A stretch of 64,000 nt of DNA from assembly GCA_942490995.1 (NCBI GenBank), contig CALOBG010000054.1:186001-250000 (forward strand). Reading direction: 5' to 3'. Below the pieces are notes generated by a model. The model made no database searches. It was not told the origin of the DNA and saw nothing but the letters and a program-made list of their open reading frames with translations. Every line of letters starts with the position of its first letter. Within the stretch, counting starts at the first letter, position 1. Positions 37,916 through 46,067 of this stretch are shown here, piece by piece. Source of the DNA: UBA981 sp942490995. Lineage in GTDB: Bacteria > Pseudomonadota > Gammaproteobacteria > Ga0077536. Position numbers and translations under genes: made by a program.

Positions 37916-39085
37916 TCAGAACCGGCCGACGTAGTTTTCGGCAAAGCTGGTTTTGGCCGCCTGCGAGGAAGCCAGGTACTCCAGTTCGGCGGTCTGCACA
38001 CGCTGCTGAAACGGATCGTCGTCGAGACGGTGGGTAAGGCGGGTAAACCACCACGAAAAGCGTTCCGCCTTCCACACCCGCTTGAGGCACGTCGCCGAGT
38101 ACCCGGCCAGACCGGTTTCATCACCATCGTGGTAATACGCTCGCATGGCCTGCGCCAATACGCTGACATCGGACAGCGCCAGGTTCAAACCCTTGGCGCC
38201 GGTCGGCGGCACGATATGCGCGGCGTCGCCGGCCATGAACAGGCGCCCGTAGCGCATCGGCTCGAGGACAAAGCTGCGCAGCGGTGCGATACTTTTTTCG
38301 ATCGATGCGCCGGTGACGAGGCTGGCGGCGGCAGCCGCCGGCAGACGCTGCTTGAGTTCATCCCAGAAGCGGTTATCCGACCAGTCCTCCAGCACCTCGT
38401 CGAGCCCGACCTGAACGTAGTAGCGCGAGCGGGTCGGCGAACGCATCGAACACAGCGCGAAACCGCGCTCGTGGCGGGCATAAATCAACTCCGGCGCGAC
38501 CGGCGGCGTATCCGACAGCACGCCAAGCCAGCCGACCGGGTAGACACACTCGTATTCGCGGCGCTGCTCCTGCGCGATGCTCTGCCGCGAAATACCGTGG
38601 TAGCCATCGCAGCCGACGATGTAGTCACAGTCGAACTCCAGCACCCGGCCTGCCTGTCGCGCCCGCAGCCGTGGCGCGCTGCCGTCGCAGCCGTGGACAC
38701 TGACATCCTCGCACTCGTAGCGGATGTCACTGCCGGCATCGGCGTGCAGGGCCTGCAGATCGCGCGTGATCTCGGTCTGGCCGTAAATGGTCACCGCACT
38801 GCCGGTCAGTTCGCGAAAATCGATATGAATGGATTGATCTCCGAACGCGATGTCAACGCCGTCGTGGACCAGGCCTTCGTCGTGCAGCCGGCTAGCCGCG
38901 CCGGCCGTTTCGAGCAGTGCGACGCTGCCGCTTTCGAGCACGCCCGCGCGGATCCGACCGGCGACATAGGCGCGGCTCTGCCGTTCAAGGATGACGAACT
39001 CGATACCGGCCTGCGCAAGCAGGCGGCCGAGCATGAGCCCGGCCGGACCGGCGCCGATAATGCCGACCTGTATACGTGAAGCCAT
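37916..39085 (-). CDS. pobA: 4-hydroxybenzoate 3-monooxygenase
   Basis: 389 residues, typical PobA length. FAD motif VGIIGAGPAGLMLGRLLAQAG at the start, then DYIVGCDGYHG and RLFMAGDAAHIVPPTGAKG. An NADPH-dependent flavoprotein that makes protocatechuate, the substrate of pcaGH just upstream, so the operon takes 4-hydroxybenzoate or protocatechuate. No pobR-type activator is adjacent. Confidence 0.94.
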   Translation of the reverse strand: MASRIQVGIIGAGPAGLMLGRLLAQAGIEFVILERQSRAYVAGRIRAGVLESGSVALLETAGAASRLHDEGLVHDGVDIAFGDQSIHIDFRELTGSAVTIYGQTEITRDLQALHADAGSDIRYECEDVSVHGCDGSAPRLRARQAGRVLEFDCDYIVGCDGYHGISRQSIAQEQRREYECVYPVGWLGVLSDTPPVAPELIYARHERGFALCSMRSPTRSRYYVQVGLDEVLEDWSDNRFWDELKQRLPAAAAASLVTGASIEKSIAPLRSFVLEPMRYGRLFMAGDAAHIVPPTGAKGLNLALSDVSVLAQAMRAYYHDGDETGLAGYSATCLKRVWKAERFSWWFTRLTHRLDDDPFQQRVQTAELEYLASSQAAKTSFAENYVGRF

Positions 39086-39086
39086 A

Positions 39087-39629
39087 TCAGAACTGGAAAA
39101 ATACAGTTTCGTTTTCGCCCTGCAGGCGAATATCGAGGCGGTAATGGTCGCCCTCGCGGCGCGCGATCACGGTCTCGCGACGTGCTTCGGGTACGCGCGC
39201 GAGGACCGCATCGCTGGCATTGGCGGCCGCCTCGTCGGCGAAATAGATGCGCGTGTTGAGGTGAACCAGCAAACCGCGGGCAAACACCGCGAGATTGATA
39301 TGCGGCGCCTGCACGGTACCGCCATCGTCCACCGGCCCGGGCTTGATCGTTTCGAACAGGTAGCGGCCATCGCGGTCGACAGCGGTCCGCCCGCTGCCGC
39401 GAAACGCGGCGTCGGCTTCGCCGTGGTAGTGACCGCTGGCGTCGGCCTGCCAGATCTCGAGCAGTGCATCGGGCACCGCCTGGCCATCGCCATCGAAGAC
39501 CCTTCCCTGCACCACGATGTGTTGTCCTCGGGTCGCGTCGTCAACCAGCCGATTGGCGGTTTTCCAATCCAGGCCGAGGCTGAAGTAAGGGCCGACCGTC
39601 TGCGACGGCGTGAGCGGCTGCCTGCTCAC
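39087..39629 (-). CDS. pcaG: Protocatechuate 3,4-dioxygenase alpha subunit
   Basis: 180 residues of the intradiol dioxygenase fold, starting QPLTPSQTVGPYFSLGL. As in other alpha subunits it lacks the full set of iron ligands, which the beta subunit provides. Start overlaps the pcaH stop (ATGA), so the two subunits are made together. Confidence 0.93.
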   Translation of the reverse strand: MSRQPLTPSQTVGPYFSLGLDWKTANRLVDDATRGQHIVVQGRVFDGDGQAVPDALLEIWQADASGHYHGEADAAFRGSGRTAVDRDGRYLFETIKPGPVDDGGTVQAPHINLAVFARGLLVHLNTRIYFADEAAANASDAVLARVPEARRETVIARREGDHYRLDIRLQGENETVFFQF

Positions 39630-40330
39630 GACGCGTTCTCCAGCGGCGTTTGTTCGACACCGCGGAGCACGATGTCGAAACGATAAGCGATGGCGTGATC
39701 GGGCACGCTGTGCTCGAGGTCAAAGCTTGCCACCAGCCGCTGGCGGGCGGCGGCATCGGTCACCGCGTTGTAGATCGGATCGAACGGCAGGGTCGGATCG
39801 CCGGGGAAATACATTTGGGTGACCAGGCGCGACGCAAAGGTCGCGCCAAACAACGAGAAATGGATGTGTTTCGGTCGCCACGCATTGTGGTGATTGGCCC
39901 ATGGATAGGCGCCGGGCTCGATGGTCACGAATCGATAGTTGCCGTCGGCATCCGTCAGCGCCTGACCGGTACCGGTGAAACACGGGTCGAGCGGCGCGTC
40001 GTGCTGATCGCCGCCGTGCAGATAACGGCCGGCGGCGTTGGCCTGCCAGACTTCGACCAGGGCGTTACGTTCGGGGCGGCCGTATTCGTCGCAGACCCGC
40101 CCGTGGACAATGATGCGCTGGCCGAGCGCGGTGCCGCCGCCCGGCGCACGGGTCATATCACTGAGCGCGGATTCGAACCGTTCCGCGCCGTAATGCGGAC
40201 CGCTGGTTTCCGACACCGTCGCCTCGATCGCAATCGGTGCTGCGCGAGGCGCGCGCGTGACGGACGAGCGGTAACCGGGAAAATTATTGGCCGGATGCGC
40301 GCCCGGTGCGACCGCGGGCAAACGCGCCAT
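39626..40330 (-). CDS. pcaH: Protocatechuate 3,4-dioxygenase beta subunit
   Basis: 234 residues from ATG 40330. The iron(III) site is visible: Tyr in AYPWANH and the His pair in RPKHIHFSLFG, with LVEVWQANAAGRYLH earlier. Cleaves protocatechuate between its hydroxyls. First enzyme gene of the operon. Its ATG overlaps the stop of a 22-codon upstream frame (TGATG), which may couple their translation. Confidence 0.94.
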   Translation of the reverse strand: MARLPAVAPGAHPANNFPGYRSSVTRAPRAAPIAIEATVSETSGPHYGAERFESALSDMTRAPGGGTALGQRIIVHGRVCDEYGRPERNALVEVWQANAAGRYLHGGDQHDAPLDPCFTGTGQALTDADGNYRFVTIEPGAYPWANHHNAWRPKHIHFSLFGATFASRLVTQMYFPGDPTLPFDPIYNAVTDAAARQRLVASFDLEHSVPDHAIAYRFDIVLRGVEQTPLENAS

Positions 40331-40398
40331 CAATATCGCTCCGATGCCGCGCCGCCGACCGCGCGCCAGGTCTTCTTGTGGCTGTGCATGATTGTCAT
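40330..40398 (-). CDS. 22-residue leader-type ORF before pcaH
   Basis: MTIMHSHKKTWRAVGGAASERY reads from ATG 40398 to a TGA that overlaps the pcaH ATG. AGGAG lies seven bases before its ATG, a better ribosome site than any directly before pcaH. It may be a coupling leader, or the real translation start region of the operon. No known peptide family; only the spacing and the ribosome site support it. Confidence 0.45.
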   Translation of the reverse strand: MTIMHSHKKTWRAVGGAASERY

Positions 40399-40401
40399 CG
40401 T

Positions 40402-40695
40402 GCGCTCCTGAATGCGCCGGCCCGGCGCCGCATCGCGACCTGCCGCGCCGGCGCTGCGTGGGCCGGAGCTGCTGCCGCCGGCGGGCGTGATTATGCTCAC
40501 AAGGTACCCACCGCGATCAACACAGGCACCGTTCCGCACTGAGCGCAGGTCCGCTGGCTGGCGATGCGCAGGGCAGCCAACACCATTAACTGTGTCGGCG
40601 CGCACGCAATATCAGCAGCTATACTATTCCCCGTCGTCGTCACGAGCGCGTAGAATCAAGCCCTGTCACGCTCAAGCAGCGTGGCCGATGCCCGT
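40402..40695. other. Non-coding region: pca promoter side and tRNA promoter side
   Basis: About 290 bases between the pca operon and tRNA-Ala, reading away from each other. TATACT at 40620-40625 and TAGAAT at 40651-40656 are candidate -10 boxes for the tRNA, but their -35 partners are weak. I see no clear operator for the pca genes. Confidence 0.4.
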
Positions 40696-40771
<76 letters not shown>

Positions 40772-41035
40772 TTTATTAACCGTTCGCTTAGGCGGTTTCC
40801 GACACTGCCTCAGACGACGCTTTCTAGCGTTCGGGGCGCGCTGTAAGTGCAGTCAGCGATATAAAGCTCCGTTGCATACAGTTTCGGCCAAAGCGTGCCA
40901 AATGGGATATGGCATGCGAACGAGTTTCCGACTCACTTTCGATAGCAAGAGCAGAGATATTGCGTTTGGCGAGCATTGGCGCGACCTGGTGACGCGAAAT
41001 GCATAAAGCTAATTGAGTATTGCCAGTGAGTGGGG
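40772..41035. other. Left terminal stretch of the integrative element
   Basis: About 260 bases between attL and the first attC. An 80-codon minus-strand frame exists (40824-41066), but it runs through the attC and looks like no known protein. I see nothing else. Confidence 0.4.
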
Positions 41036-41093
41036 GCCTAGCGGCAGCGTGCGAAGGAGCGGTCAAGTCGCGGACTCGATGCGGTTGTTAGCC
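41036..41093 (-). repeat. attC site 1 (58 bp)
   Basis: Read on the minus strand: GGCTAAC, a TCGAGTCCGCGACTTGA arm, then GCTAGGC as the second core box (one base off GTTRRRY). It is the recombination site at the 3' end of the cassette holding the genes at 41142-41905. Confidence 0.65.
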
Positions 41094-41141
41094 CCATTTA
41101 TTCTTTTCGCAAACTTGGCTCAGATTCGGTTAGTTGTTCGG

Positions 41142-41645
41142 CTACTTTTTCGGGTTCGTCCGACAGGGATTCCAAAGTTTCGCCAGCGAGTACAAGTTTC
41201 TCATTGCGCGACGGTATTGTGCTACCGATGGCTTAAGCGAACAGTCATCCCGAAATTCAGGGTTGGATAGCTCTTCGTAGATTTCTTGGTAATCGTGCCA
41301 AGCAGCCATTTTCCATTCGTCTTCCTCCGGAAGATCTCGAAAATACGCGTCTTGCGCCCGTTGTGCGTCAACACTAGTGATTCTAGTCGGACACTTTAAC
41401 TCGAAGAACTTGAAAAATTCCTTCTCCATTATCGATGCAGAACGTTTGTCCCATTGGGCTCGCTTTTCTGGATCGCTCATGAGCAATGCGACTTCATGAC
41501 GCGCTCTGGATTGATTGAATCTCACTCGTTTAACCTTGAAGAAGCGCAATACTTCCAAATCCGCGTCCTCCGGTTCCTCTAAAAGACCAATAAGGTCGGA
41601 TGCTTGCCCTTTAGAAAAAGTAGGACTTTTAAGTAGGCCCCACAA
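41142..41645 (-). CDS. Cassette protein, unknown function
   Basis: 167 residues, soluble, charged, no signal peptide. It contains KRAQWDKRSASIMEKEFFKFFEL and a Trp-rich middle (EEDEWKMAAWHDYQEIYEEL). No family recognised. Second gene of the cassette that ends at attC 1; it follows a small membrane-protein gene by eleven bases. Confidence 0.55.
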   Translation of the reverse strand: MWGLLKSPTFSKGQASDLIGLLEEPEDADLEVLRFFKVKRVRFNQSRARHEVALLMSDPEKRAQWDKRSASIMEKEFFKFFELKCPTRITSVDAQRAQDAYFRDLPEEDEWKMAAWHDYQEIYEELSNPEFRDDCSLKPSVAQYRRAMRNLYSLAKLWNPCRTNPKK

Positions 41646-41656
41646 ACCGTCTCTTT

Positions 41657-41905
41657 TTAGTCGTTCAATTTTGGCTTTCTGTGATCTGGTCGTAAAACCA
41701 ATCTGGGAATACCTTCGAGCTTAGAGATTGACGTTCCTTGATCTGCAAGTGCCCAGCGTACTTCCAGCCATTCCATATTTGCTCTGAGCGCTTTTTCTTC
41801 TTCGCTGATGGCACTAATTTGGGAGTTTCCAGTGGCGTTCGAGCCCTGGCTGTAGATGTAGTAGAGAACGAGTACGGCTACAACGATGATAAATGCGATT
41901 TCCAT
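41657..41905 (-). CDS. Cassette small membrane-anchored protein
   Basis: 82 residues: one N-terminal membrane helix (IAFIIVVAVLVLYYIY), then a short charged helix. Its ATG is 22 bases from attC 2, the normal place for a cassette gene start. Unknown function; possibly works with the downstream gene. Confidence 0.55.
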   Translation of the reverse strand: MEIAFIIVVAVLVLYYIYSQGSNATGNSQISAISEEEKALRANMEWLEVRWALADQGTSISKLEGIPRLVLRPDHRKPKLND

Positions 41906-41927
41906 GACACCGACGGGCTCGAAATAA

Positions 41928-42025
41928 AACTAACGCCGAGTTGAGCGGCGCTTGAGGACGACCGGCGGGAGCGAGAGCGAAGTGAAAGGAGCGATCAAGT
42001 ATCGGACTCGAACATAATGTTAGGT
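41928..42025 (-). repeat. attC site 2 (98 bp)
   Basis: Core boxes ACCTAAC and GTTAGTT on the minus strand (42025 to 41928), with inner arms TTCGAGTCCGATACTTGATC and GCGCCGCTCAACTCGG. A 98-bp imperfect palindrome like most sites in this array. Confidence 0.85.
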
Positions 42026-42039
42026 GTCGCGGATTCACA

Positions 42040-43112
42040 AAGTAAGTGCAACACTTGAGAACCTCCCTGTCGTAGTAAGTGAGGCGAGCTGGGATACTCG
42101 CAAGCGTTCAATTCTTGCCGGAATAGGATGCTTACGATGAGTTACCACCAGCTCACCTCAGGTGAAAGATATATGCTTCAGGCCCTGCGATTGCAAGGCT
42201 TGAACAACGCTCAGATTGCCGAAGCCATGGGCCGCCATCGCAGTACCATTGGGCGAGAGCTAAAGCGCAATCGCTACTGGCGCAGCTATCAGCCAGGCGA
42301 AGCGGATCAAGCTGCGCGGGCCCGGCGTTCCAAATCCCGCCGGCGCTGGCACTTTTCCGACCGACAGCTTCAGTTCGCCATCAGCTTGCTGAAACTTCAA
42401 TGGAGTCCCAGACAAGTCTCCGGATGGTTACGCCGTCATCGTGTATTGAATATCAGCCACCAAACGCTCTATCGATTTATCTGGTACGACCAATGGGCTG
42501 GAGGCATGCTCTGGCTACACCTTCGGCAGGCGGGGAAGCGGCGGCGAAAACGCTATGGCGCCTACGATTCGCGGGGCGTCATGAGCGGCAAGCGGCATAT
42601 CTCTGAGCGACCGCTCAGTGCCGATAATCGTTCGCGTGCGGGGCACTGGGAACTCGATACTGTCATCGGCAGTGATGACCAGCACTGCATCGTGACTCTG
42701 GTCGAGCGCAAAACCAAATACACTCTCATCGGCAAGCTCTCGCGTCGAAACACCGCTAAGACCAACAAGCGGCTAATACAGCTCATTCGACGTGAACCGG
42801 AACGTTTCAGAACCATCACTTCGGACAACGGTACTGAGTTCCATCAGTACGCCGCTGTCGAGAAGGCGACGGGAGTACCGTTCTATTTTTGTACGCCGTA
42901 TCACTCCTGGGAACGCGGATTGAACGAGAATACCAACGGGTTGATTAGACAGTACCTGCCTAAAGGAAAGAGCATGGCCGAGGTCACCCAACGTGACTGC
43001 GATACTATCGCGAGGAAACTCAACAAACGCCCGAGAGAAACGCTCGGCTTTAAGTCACCGGAAGAATGTTATGCACGCCAGTAACTATTTCTGTTGCACT
43101 TCGGTTGGAACG
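42040..43112 (+). mobile_element. IS30-family element inserted beside attC 2
   Basis: An IS30 transposase gene lies between inverted copies of AAGTGCAACA (42044-42053) and TGTTGCACTT (43092-43101). Total about 1.07 kb, right for the family; exact ends and target duplication cannot be fixed by eye. It sits between a cassette gene (43149-43407) and that cassette's attC. Confidence 0.75.
42128..43084 (+). CDS. IS30-family transposase
   Basis: 318 residues. N-terminal HTH_38 (LTSGERYMLQALRLQGLNN), then an rve domain with catalytic D in WELDTVIG, D in TSDNGTEF and E in NENTNGLIRQYLPKG. Opposite in strand to the cassette genes, as expected for an insertion. Intact. Confidence 0.93.
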   Translation: MLTMSYHQLTSGERYMLQALRLQGLNNAQIAEAMGRHRSTIGRELKRNRYWRSYQPGEADQAARARRSKSRRRWHFSDRQLQFAISLLKLQWSPRQVSGWLRRHRVLNISHQTLYRFIWYDQWAGGMLWLHLRQAGKRRRKRYGAYDSRGVMSGKRHISERPLSADNRSRAGHWELDTVIGSDDQHCIVTLVERKTKYTLIGKLSRRNTAKTNKRLIQLIRREPERFRTITSDNGTEFHQYAAVEKATGVPFYFCTPYHSWERGLNENTNGLIRQYLPKGKSMAEVTQRDCDTIARKLNKRPRETLGFKSPEECYARQ

Positions 43113-43148
43113 CCTAAGTGTATTCTTCATTTCCAATAAGAACAAGAC

Positions 43149-43407
43149 CTACGAAGTGCAGCGACTAGTAAACATTCCGTGGAAGAGAACTAGCATAAGA
43201 ATAAAGAACAGTTTCCCTAGCCTCCTATTTGCCTCATGATGCGAATCAATCTTCGCAAGCAATTCTTCGAGTTGTATTTCTGATAGATGCGCGCAATGGG
43301 AACATGCATCCGCAGACTTACCATAATATAGGCCACATCGATCACTTCTTGTTTTGGCTTCTGCAGCTTCGTCGCCGCTGCCTTTATACCCAATCCCCGA
43401 GACTCAT
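43149..43407 (-). pseudogene. Cassette zinc-ribbon plus membrane-helix protein, one frameshift
   Basis: ATG 43407 lies twelve bases inside attC 3 and reads MSLG before going out of frame. Dropping one base continues a coherent protein of about 85 residues: IGYKGSGDEAAEA, a zinc-ribbon RCGLYYGKSADACSHC, a helical segment and a C-terminal membrane helix (LFFILMLVLFHGMF). It stops at 43149. The total length is 3n+1, so the frame is broken as sequenced, or an alternative start is used. Confidence 0.6.
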
Positions 43408-43418
43408 GTCACTAGTAC

Positions 43419-43467
43419 ACCTAACTTAGCGGTGAGCCGCGCATCGGCCTCGATCGCTTTGTTATAC
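43419..43467 (-). repeat. attC site 3 (49 bp, short type)
   Basis: Minus strand: GTATAAC, inner arms CGATCGAGGCCGATGCGCGG and CTCACCGC, then GTTAGGT. It shares a GTCGGCCTCGATCGCTT-like core with attC 5, unlike the 95-98-bp sites. Confidence 0.7.
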
Positions 43468-43477
43468 GACATCGTCA

Positions 43478-43666
43478 CTAAGTCACCGGCCTGAAGCAAC
43501 GACCATGTATTTGTGCAACATCAAGAAATACAACGCCGCCATAAGGATGACGAACAAATAGGTGCTTCCATAAAGCTAGATACATTCCAGCTTTATCCAT
43601 CATCGTCGAGATTTGCAACGAAATCACAGCCACAACGCTGCCCAAAACAGCGAAAATGATCATCAA
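43478..43666 (-). CDS. Cassette small membrane protein
   Basis: 62 residues with an N-terminal hydrophobic stretch (IIFAVLGSVVAVISLQI). Its start overlaps the upstream cassette gene by four bases, so the two are coupled. The C-terminus runs toward attC 3. Unknown function. Confidence 0.5.
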   Translation of the reverse strand: MMIIFAVLGSVVAVISLQISTMMDKAGMYLALWKHLFVRHPYGGVVFLDVAQIHGRCFRPVT

Positions 43667-43953
43667 TCGTACCCCGACAGGCCAAACTTAGCGCGGCGGA
43701 ATCTTGAGAAAGAATTCCTTTCCGTCTCCTTTTTGTTGGCCTGATACTTCACAGCCAAACTCCGTACTACGTATTGCAGCTGAGATGAGAAAGGAGACAA
43801 TCCATCCGGCAACCTGAGCGGTTCAGGTTCCGCACTTTCTACCAATCGCACTGGTACCTCAATGCCGATTCCACTCAATATCATCGCGACCAAGACATGC
43901 TTCACCGCTCGGTACTCTGAGATCGTTTTTCCGATCTCCAGTTCCTCCAGCAT
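43663..43953 (-). CDS. Cassette protein, unknown function
   Basis: 96 residues from ATG 43953. The same frame is open upstream to 43983 (coding YFGVRD), so the real start may be a non-ATG codon earlier. Contains TISEYRAVKHVLVAMI and a basic tail. No family recognised. First gene of a two-gene cassette between attC 4 and attC 3. Confidence 0.5.
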   Translation of the reverse strand: MLEELEIGKTISEYRAVKHVLVAMILSGIGIEVPVRLVESAEPEPLRLPDGLSPFSSQLQYVVRSLAVKYQANKKETERNSFSRFRRAKFGLSGYD

Positions 43954-44002
43954 GTCGCGGACGCCGAAATAGACAGACGTCAGCTAAAAAACTCATTTTG
44001 TC

Positions 44003-44097
44003 GTATAACGCCGAGGCAAGCTGCACTTGACGGAGACAGACTGGTGCGGCAGCAAAAGGAGGGAGCAATCAAGTGTCAGGTTCAACAGGAGGTTAGG
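44003..44097 (-). repeat. attC site 4 (95 bp)
   Basis: Minus strand ACCTAAC ... GTTATAC, inner arms TTGAACCTGACACTTGATTG and GTGCAGCTTGCCTCGGC. Marks the 3' end of the cassette with the PEP-CTERM-like gene. Confidence 0.8.
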
Positions 44098-44813
44098 TGC
44101 GGTTCACTGAAGGCAATGTAACGCTCCATCTTTCGACTTGCTCGGCCAAAGATGAATAGTGTGAGTACGGCGAAAGACCAGAGCGATACTGGAACTTCTA
44201 TCGGAACAGGTCGCGGTATGTTTTGAGCGACTACGGTATCGATTTGCCCTGCGAAATTTCCTATAGTAGACGCTTCAATGAACAGTGTGGACCAGACCGG
44301 ATCCGCCATAAAGTCGATGCTTGTGGGTATGGTGTTGAGGTTCCAAAGCGCTTGCCCGTCGAAAGAAAAAAGCGCATGAAATTGATTGACCTCTATACCT
44401 CCAATCAAATTGCCGCTGTTGTAAATCGGACTAGAGACCTGATACGTAGTTATAAACCCGGATGGGAACAAGACAGGGTAGGAGTTGTCTGCGGCTTCGG
44501 ATATGAACAATCGCTCATAGGAATTGGCGGAGATACTGTCGCCCGCAATTTCCAGGGAGAACTCTACTATCGTGAACAATCTTGCCGTCCACCCGCCGGG
44601 CTCCGAATAATCCGAGCCGACAGTCGACGGATCTACAGTCCAATGGCCGGAAAACGGGACTCTAGTTGGCAGTGGATCGGGTCCATATATTGGGTATGTT
44701 CCGGTAAAGTCATATCTCACGAGTTCCGCAAAAGTAAACGTCGGGAACATCGCTGCCGCGCAGGTACAGACCAGTATGATAAAGAGATACGGTTGGTTAT
44801 CGACTTTGTTCAT
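44082..44813 (-). CDS. Cassette-borne exported protein with PEP-CTERM-like tail
   Basis: 243 residues from ATG 44813 (a longer in-frame start at 44867 reads through attC-side sequence). Signal peptide YLFIILVCTCAAAMFPTFTFA, a beta-rich ectodomain (YDFTGTYPIYGPDPLP at its start), then IEVPVSLWSFAVLTLFIFG and RASRK. That last part resembles a PEP-CTERM/exosortase signal with weak motif. About 18 residues follow the basic cluster and run into attC 4. No exosortase gene is in the window. Confidence 0.6.
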   Translation of the reverse strand: MNKVDNQPYLFIILVCTCAAAMFPTFTFAELVRYDFTGTYPIYGPDPLPTRVPFSGHWTVDPSTVGSDYSEPGGWTARLFTIVEFSLEIAGDSISANSYERLFISEAADNSYPVLFPSGFITTYQVSSPIYNSGNLIGGIEVNQFHALFSFDGQALWNLNTIPTSIDFMADPVWSTLFIEASTIGNFAGQIDTVVAQNIPRPVPIEVPVSLWSFAVLTLFIFGRASRKMERYIAFSEPHLTSC

Positions 44814-44861
44814 GACTTCATCCTTGCGCGTACAGTAATGTGCAGTGACGGGAGCTAGGGC

Positions 44862-44909
44862 ACGCAACGCCGCGACGAGTCACGCGTCGGCCTCGATCGC
44901 TTGTTTAGC
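44862..44909 (-). repeat. attC site 5 (48 bp, short type)
   Basis: Minus strand GCTAAAC, arms CGATCGAGGCCGACGCGTG and CTCGTCGCGGC, then GTTGCGT. Closely similar to attC 3 in its arms, though the core boxes are degenerate. Confidence 0.65.
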
Positions 44910-45317
44910 TTGAAGGTTTTTCACGATTTTTTGTATGCGGTTTAATGCGAACGCTAAAGGTACGAAGTAGATAAACAACCAGTACATGGGCTGCCTAAAA
45001 GCGCCATCAATACCCTCCGCGCTCATCAGAATTATTGCGACAAATATACCCAGGGCTAATCCCACGTATATCAAACAGCGCGCCCACCTAGTTCGAGACA
45101 ACCACGCTTCCGAAGCGAAAACGCTGATATTCAGTGCTACAAGTGAAAGCGATATCGAGAGCATGAACAGTCCCATTAAGGCAAATTCGCTGCGAACTCC
45201 CGACGTAAGCATCTTCATTACGGTCCCTATAACGAACAATATCGCACCTAGCATGCACAAATTGACTGGTACGAGCATCGCTGCCTTCGACACAAGTACT
45301 AGAGTTTGCGTAGCCAT
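44880..45317 (-). CDS. Cassette integral membrane protein
   Basis: 145 residues with four predicted transmembrane helices (for example LCMLGAILFVIGTVM and CLIYVGLALGIFVAIILM). Its ATG lies seven bases from attC 6 and its stop lies inside attC 5. Unknown function. Confidence 0.6.
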   Translation of the reverse strand: MATQTLVLVSKAAMLVPVNLCMLGAILFVIGTVMKMLTSGVRSEFALMGLFMLSISLSLVALNISVFASEAWLSRTRWARCLIYVGLALGIFVAIILMSAEGIDGAFRQPMYWLFIYFVPLAFALNRIQKIVKNLQAKQAIEADA

Positions 45318-45323
45318 TCTTCA

Positions 45324-45420
45324 AGCTAACGCCGCGATGAGTCGCGCTTGACCGGCAGACGGGGCTGCGGCAGCAGCCCTGGCTGACTGTCAATGCGTCG
45401 ACTCCAACTACACGTTAGGC
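45324..45420 (-). repeat. attC site 6 (97 bp)
   Basis: Minus strand GCCTAAC ... GTTAGCT, with arm TTGGAGTCGACGCATTGAC and GTCAAGCGCGACTCATCGCGG. Boxes are close to consensus. Confidence 0.88.
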
Positions 45421-45502
45421 GGCAGGAGTACATTAGTCCTATTCACCCTTGTCCGTAGGCCGCCTCTTCTGTCGTCGCCTTTTATATCGAGCGGCTATTG
45501 GT

Positions 45503-45856
45503 TCAAGCGAAGGCGTACACGACTACAAACAGCATGATCCTCCGGATGAATTCCTCGGTTACGCGGATCCCTCCTGCTTCTAGTATCCCGGCGAGCAGCT
45601 GCACAGCCACAAAGATTATTAGGATTCCGCCGAGGGTCGGGAAGAAATTCGGATACTCGTCACTAGCGAAGCTCATTATTGCGCCTACTGCAACGATTAG
45701 GAGTATTGTGAAGAGCAATCCTGCGGAAATGCTGCTTCCGGAACCGACCCAACCCCTTCCGGTCCATTCGCCTGACTCGCCAAACGCAAATGTAGAGCAA
45801 AATGCCAGAACAACGATGACAACTGGTGCCGGCCAGTTCAGGAAGCGTTTCGACAT
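45503..45856 (-). CDS. Cassette membrane protein with signal-like N-terminus
   Basis: 117 residues from ATG 45856, four bases from attC 7. N-terminal hydrophobic segment ending FAFGES, a Gly/Trp/Ser-rich stretch, then two more membrane helices (SAGLLFTILLIVAVGAIM and LGGILIIFVAVQLLAGIL). Unknown function. Confidence 0.6.
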   Translation of the reverse strand: MSKRFLNWPAPVVIVVLAFCSTFAFGESGEWTGRGWVGSGSSISAGLLFTILLIVAVGAIMSFASDEYPNFFPTLGGILIIFVAVQLLAGILEAGGIRVTEEFIRRIMLFVVVYAFA

Positions 45857-45859
45857 GCC

Positions 45860-45957
45860 GCCTAACGCCCGCATGAGCCGCGCTTGAGGGCATAGAGCCG
45901 GCGCAGCAGCGAAGGAAGAGGGGCAGTCAAGCGTCGGACTCCAACAGGATGTTAGGG
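45860..45957 (-). repeat. attC site 7 (98 bp)
   Basis: Minus strand CCCTAAC ... GTTAGGC with TTGGAGTCCGACGCTTGACT and CAAGCGCGGCTCATGCGGG arms. One of the clearest sites. Confidence 0.9.
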
Positions 45958-46067
45958 CGCGGGCTTTTTGTGCCTGACACTTTATCCATACCGCTTAAAC
46001 GGGTCCGCTAGATTGACAGTCGATTTCCACAATTGCGAGATCCCGATGGTACAAAGCCAAGTGGACA

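Noticed and set aside
37229..39079. 616-codon open frame opposite pcaB and pobA
   Set aside because: Same reason: antisense shadow of two well-defined genes, with no recognisable domain or start signal.
40824..41066. 80-codon minus-strand frame at the left end of the element
   Set aside because: It begins inside attC 1 and shows no family pattern; insufficient support as a gene.
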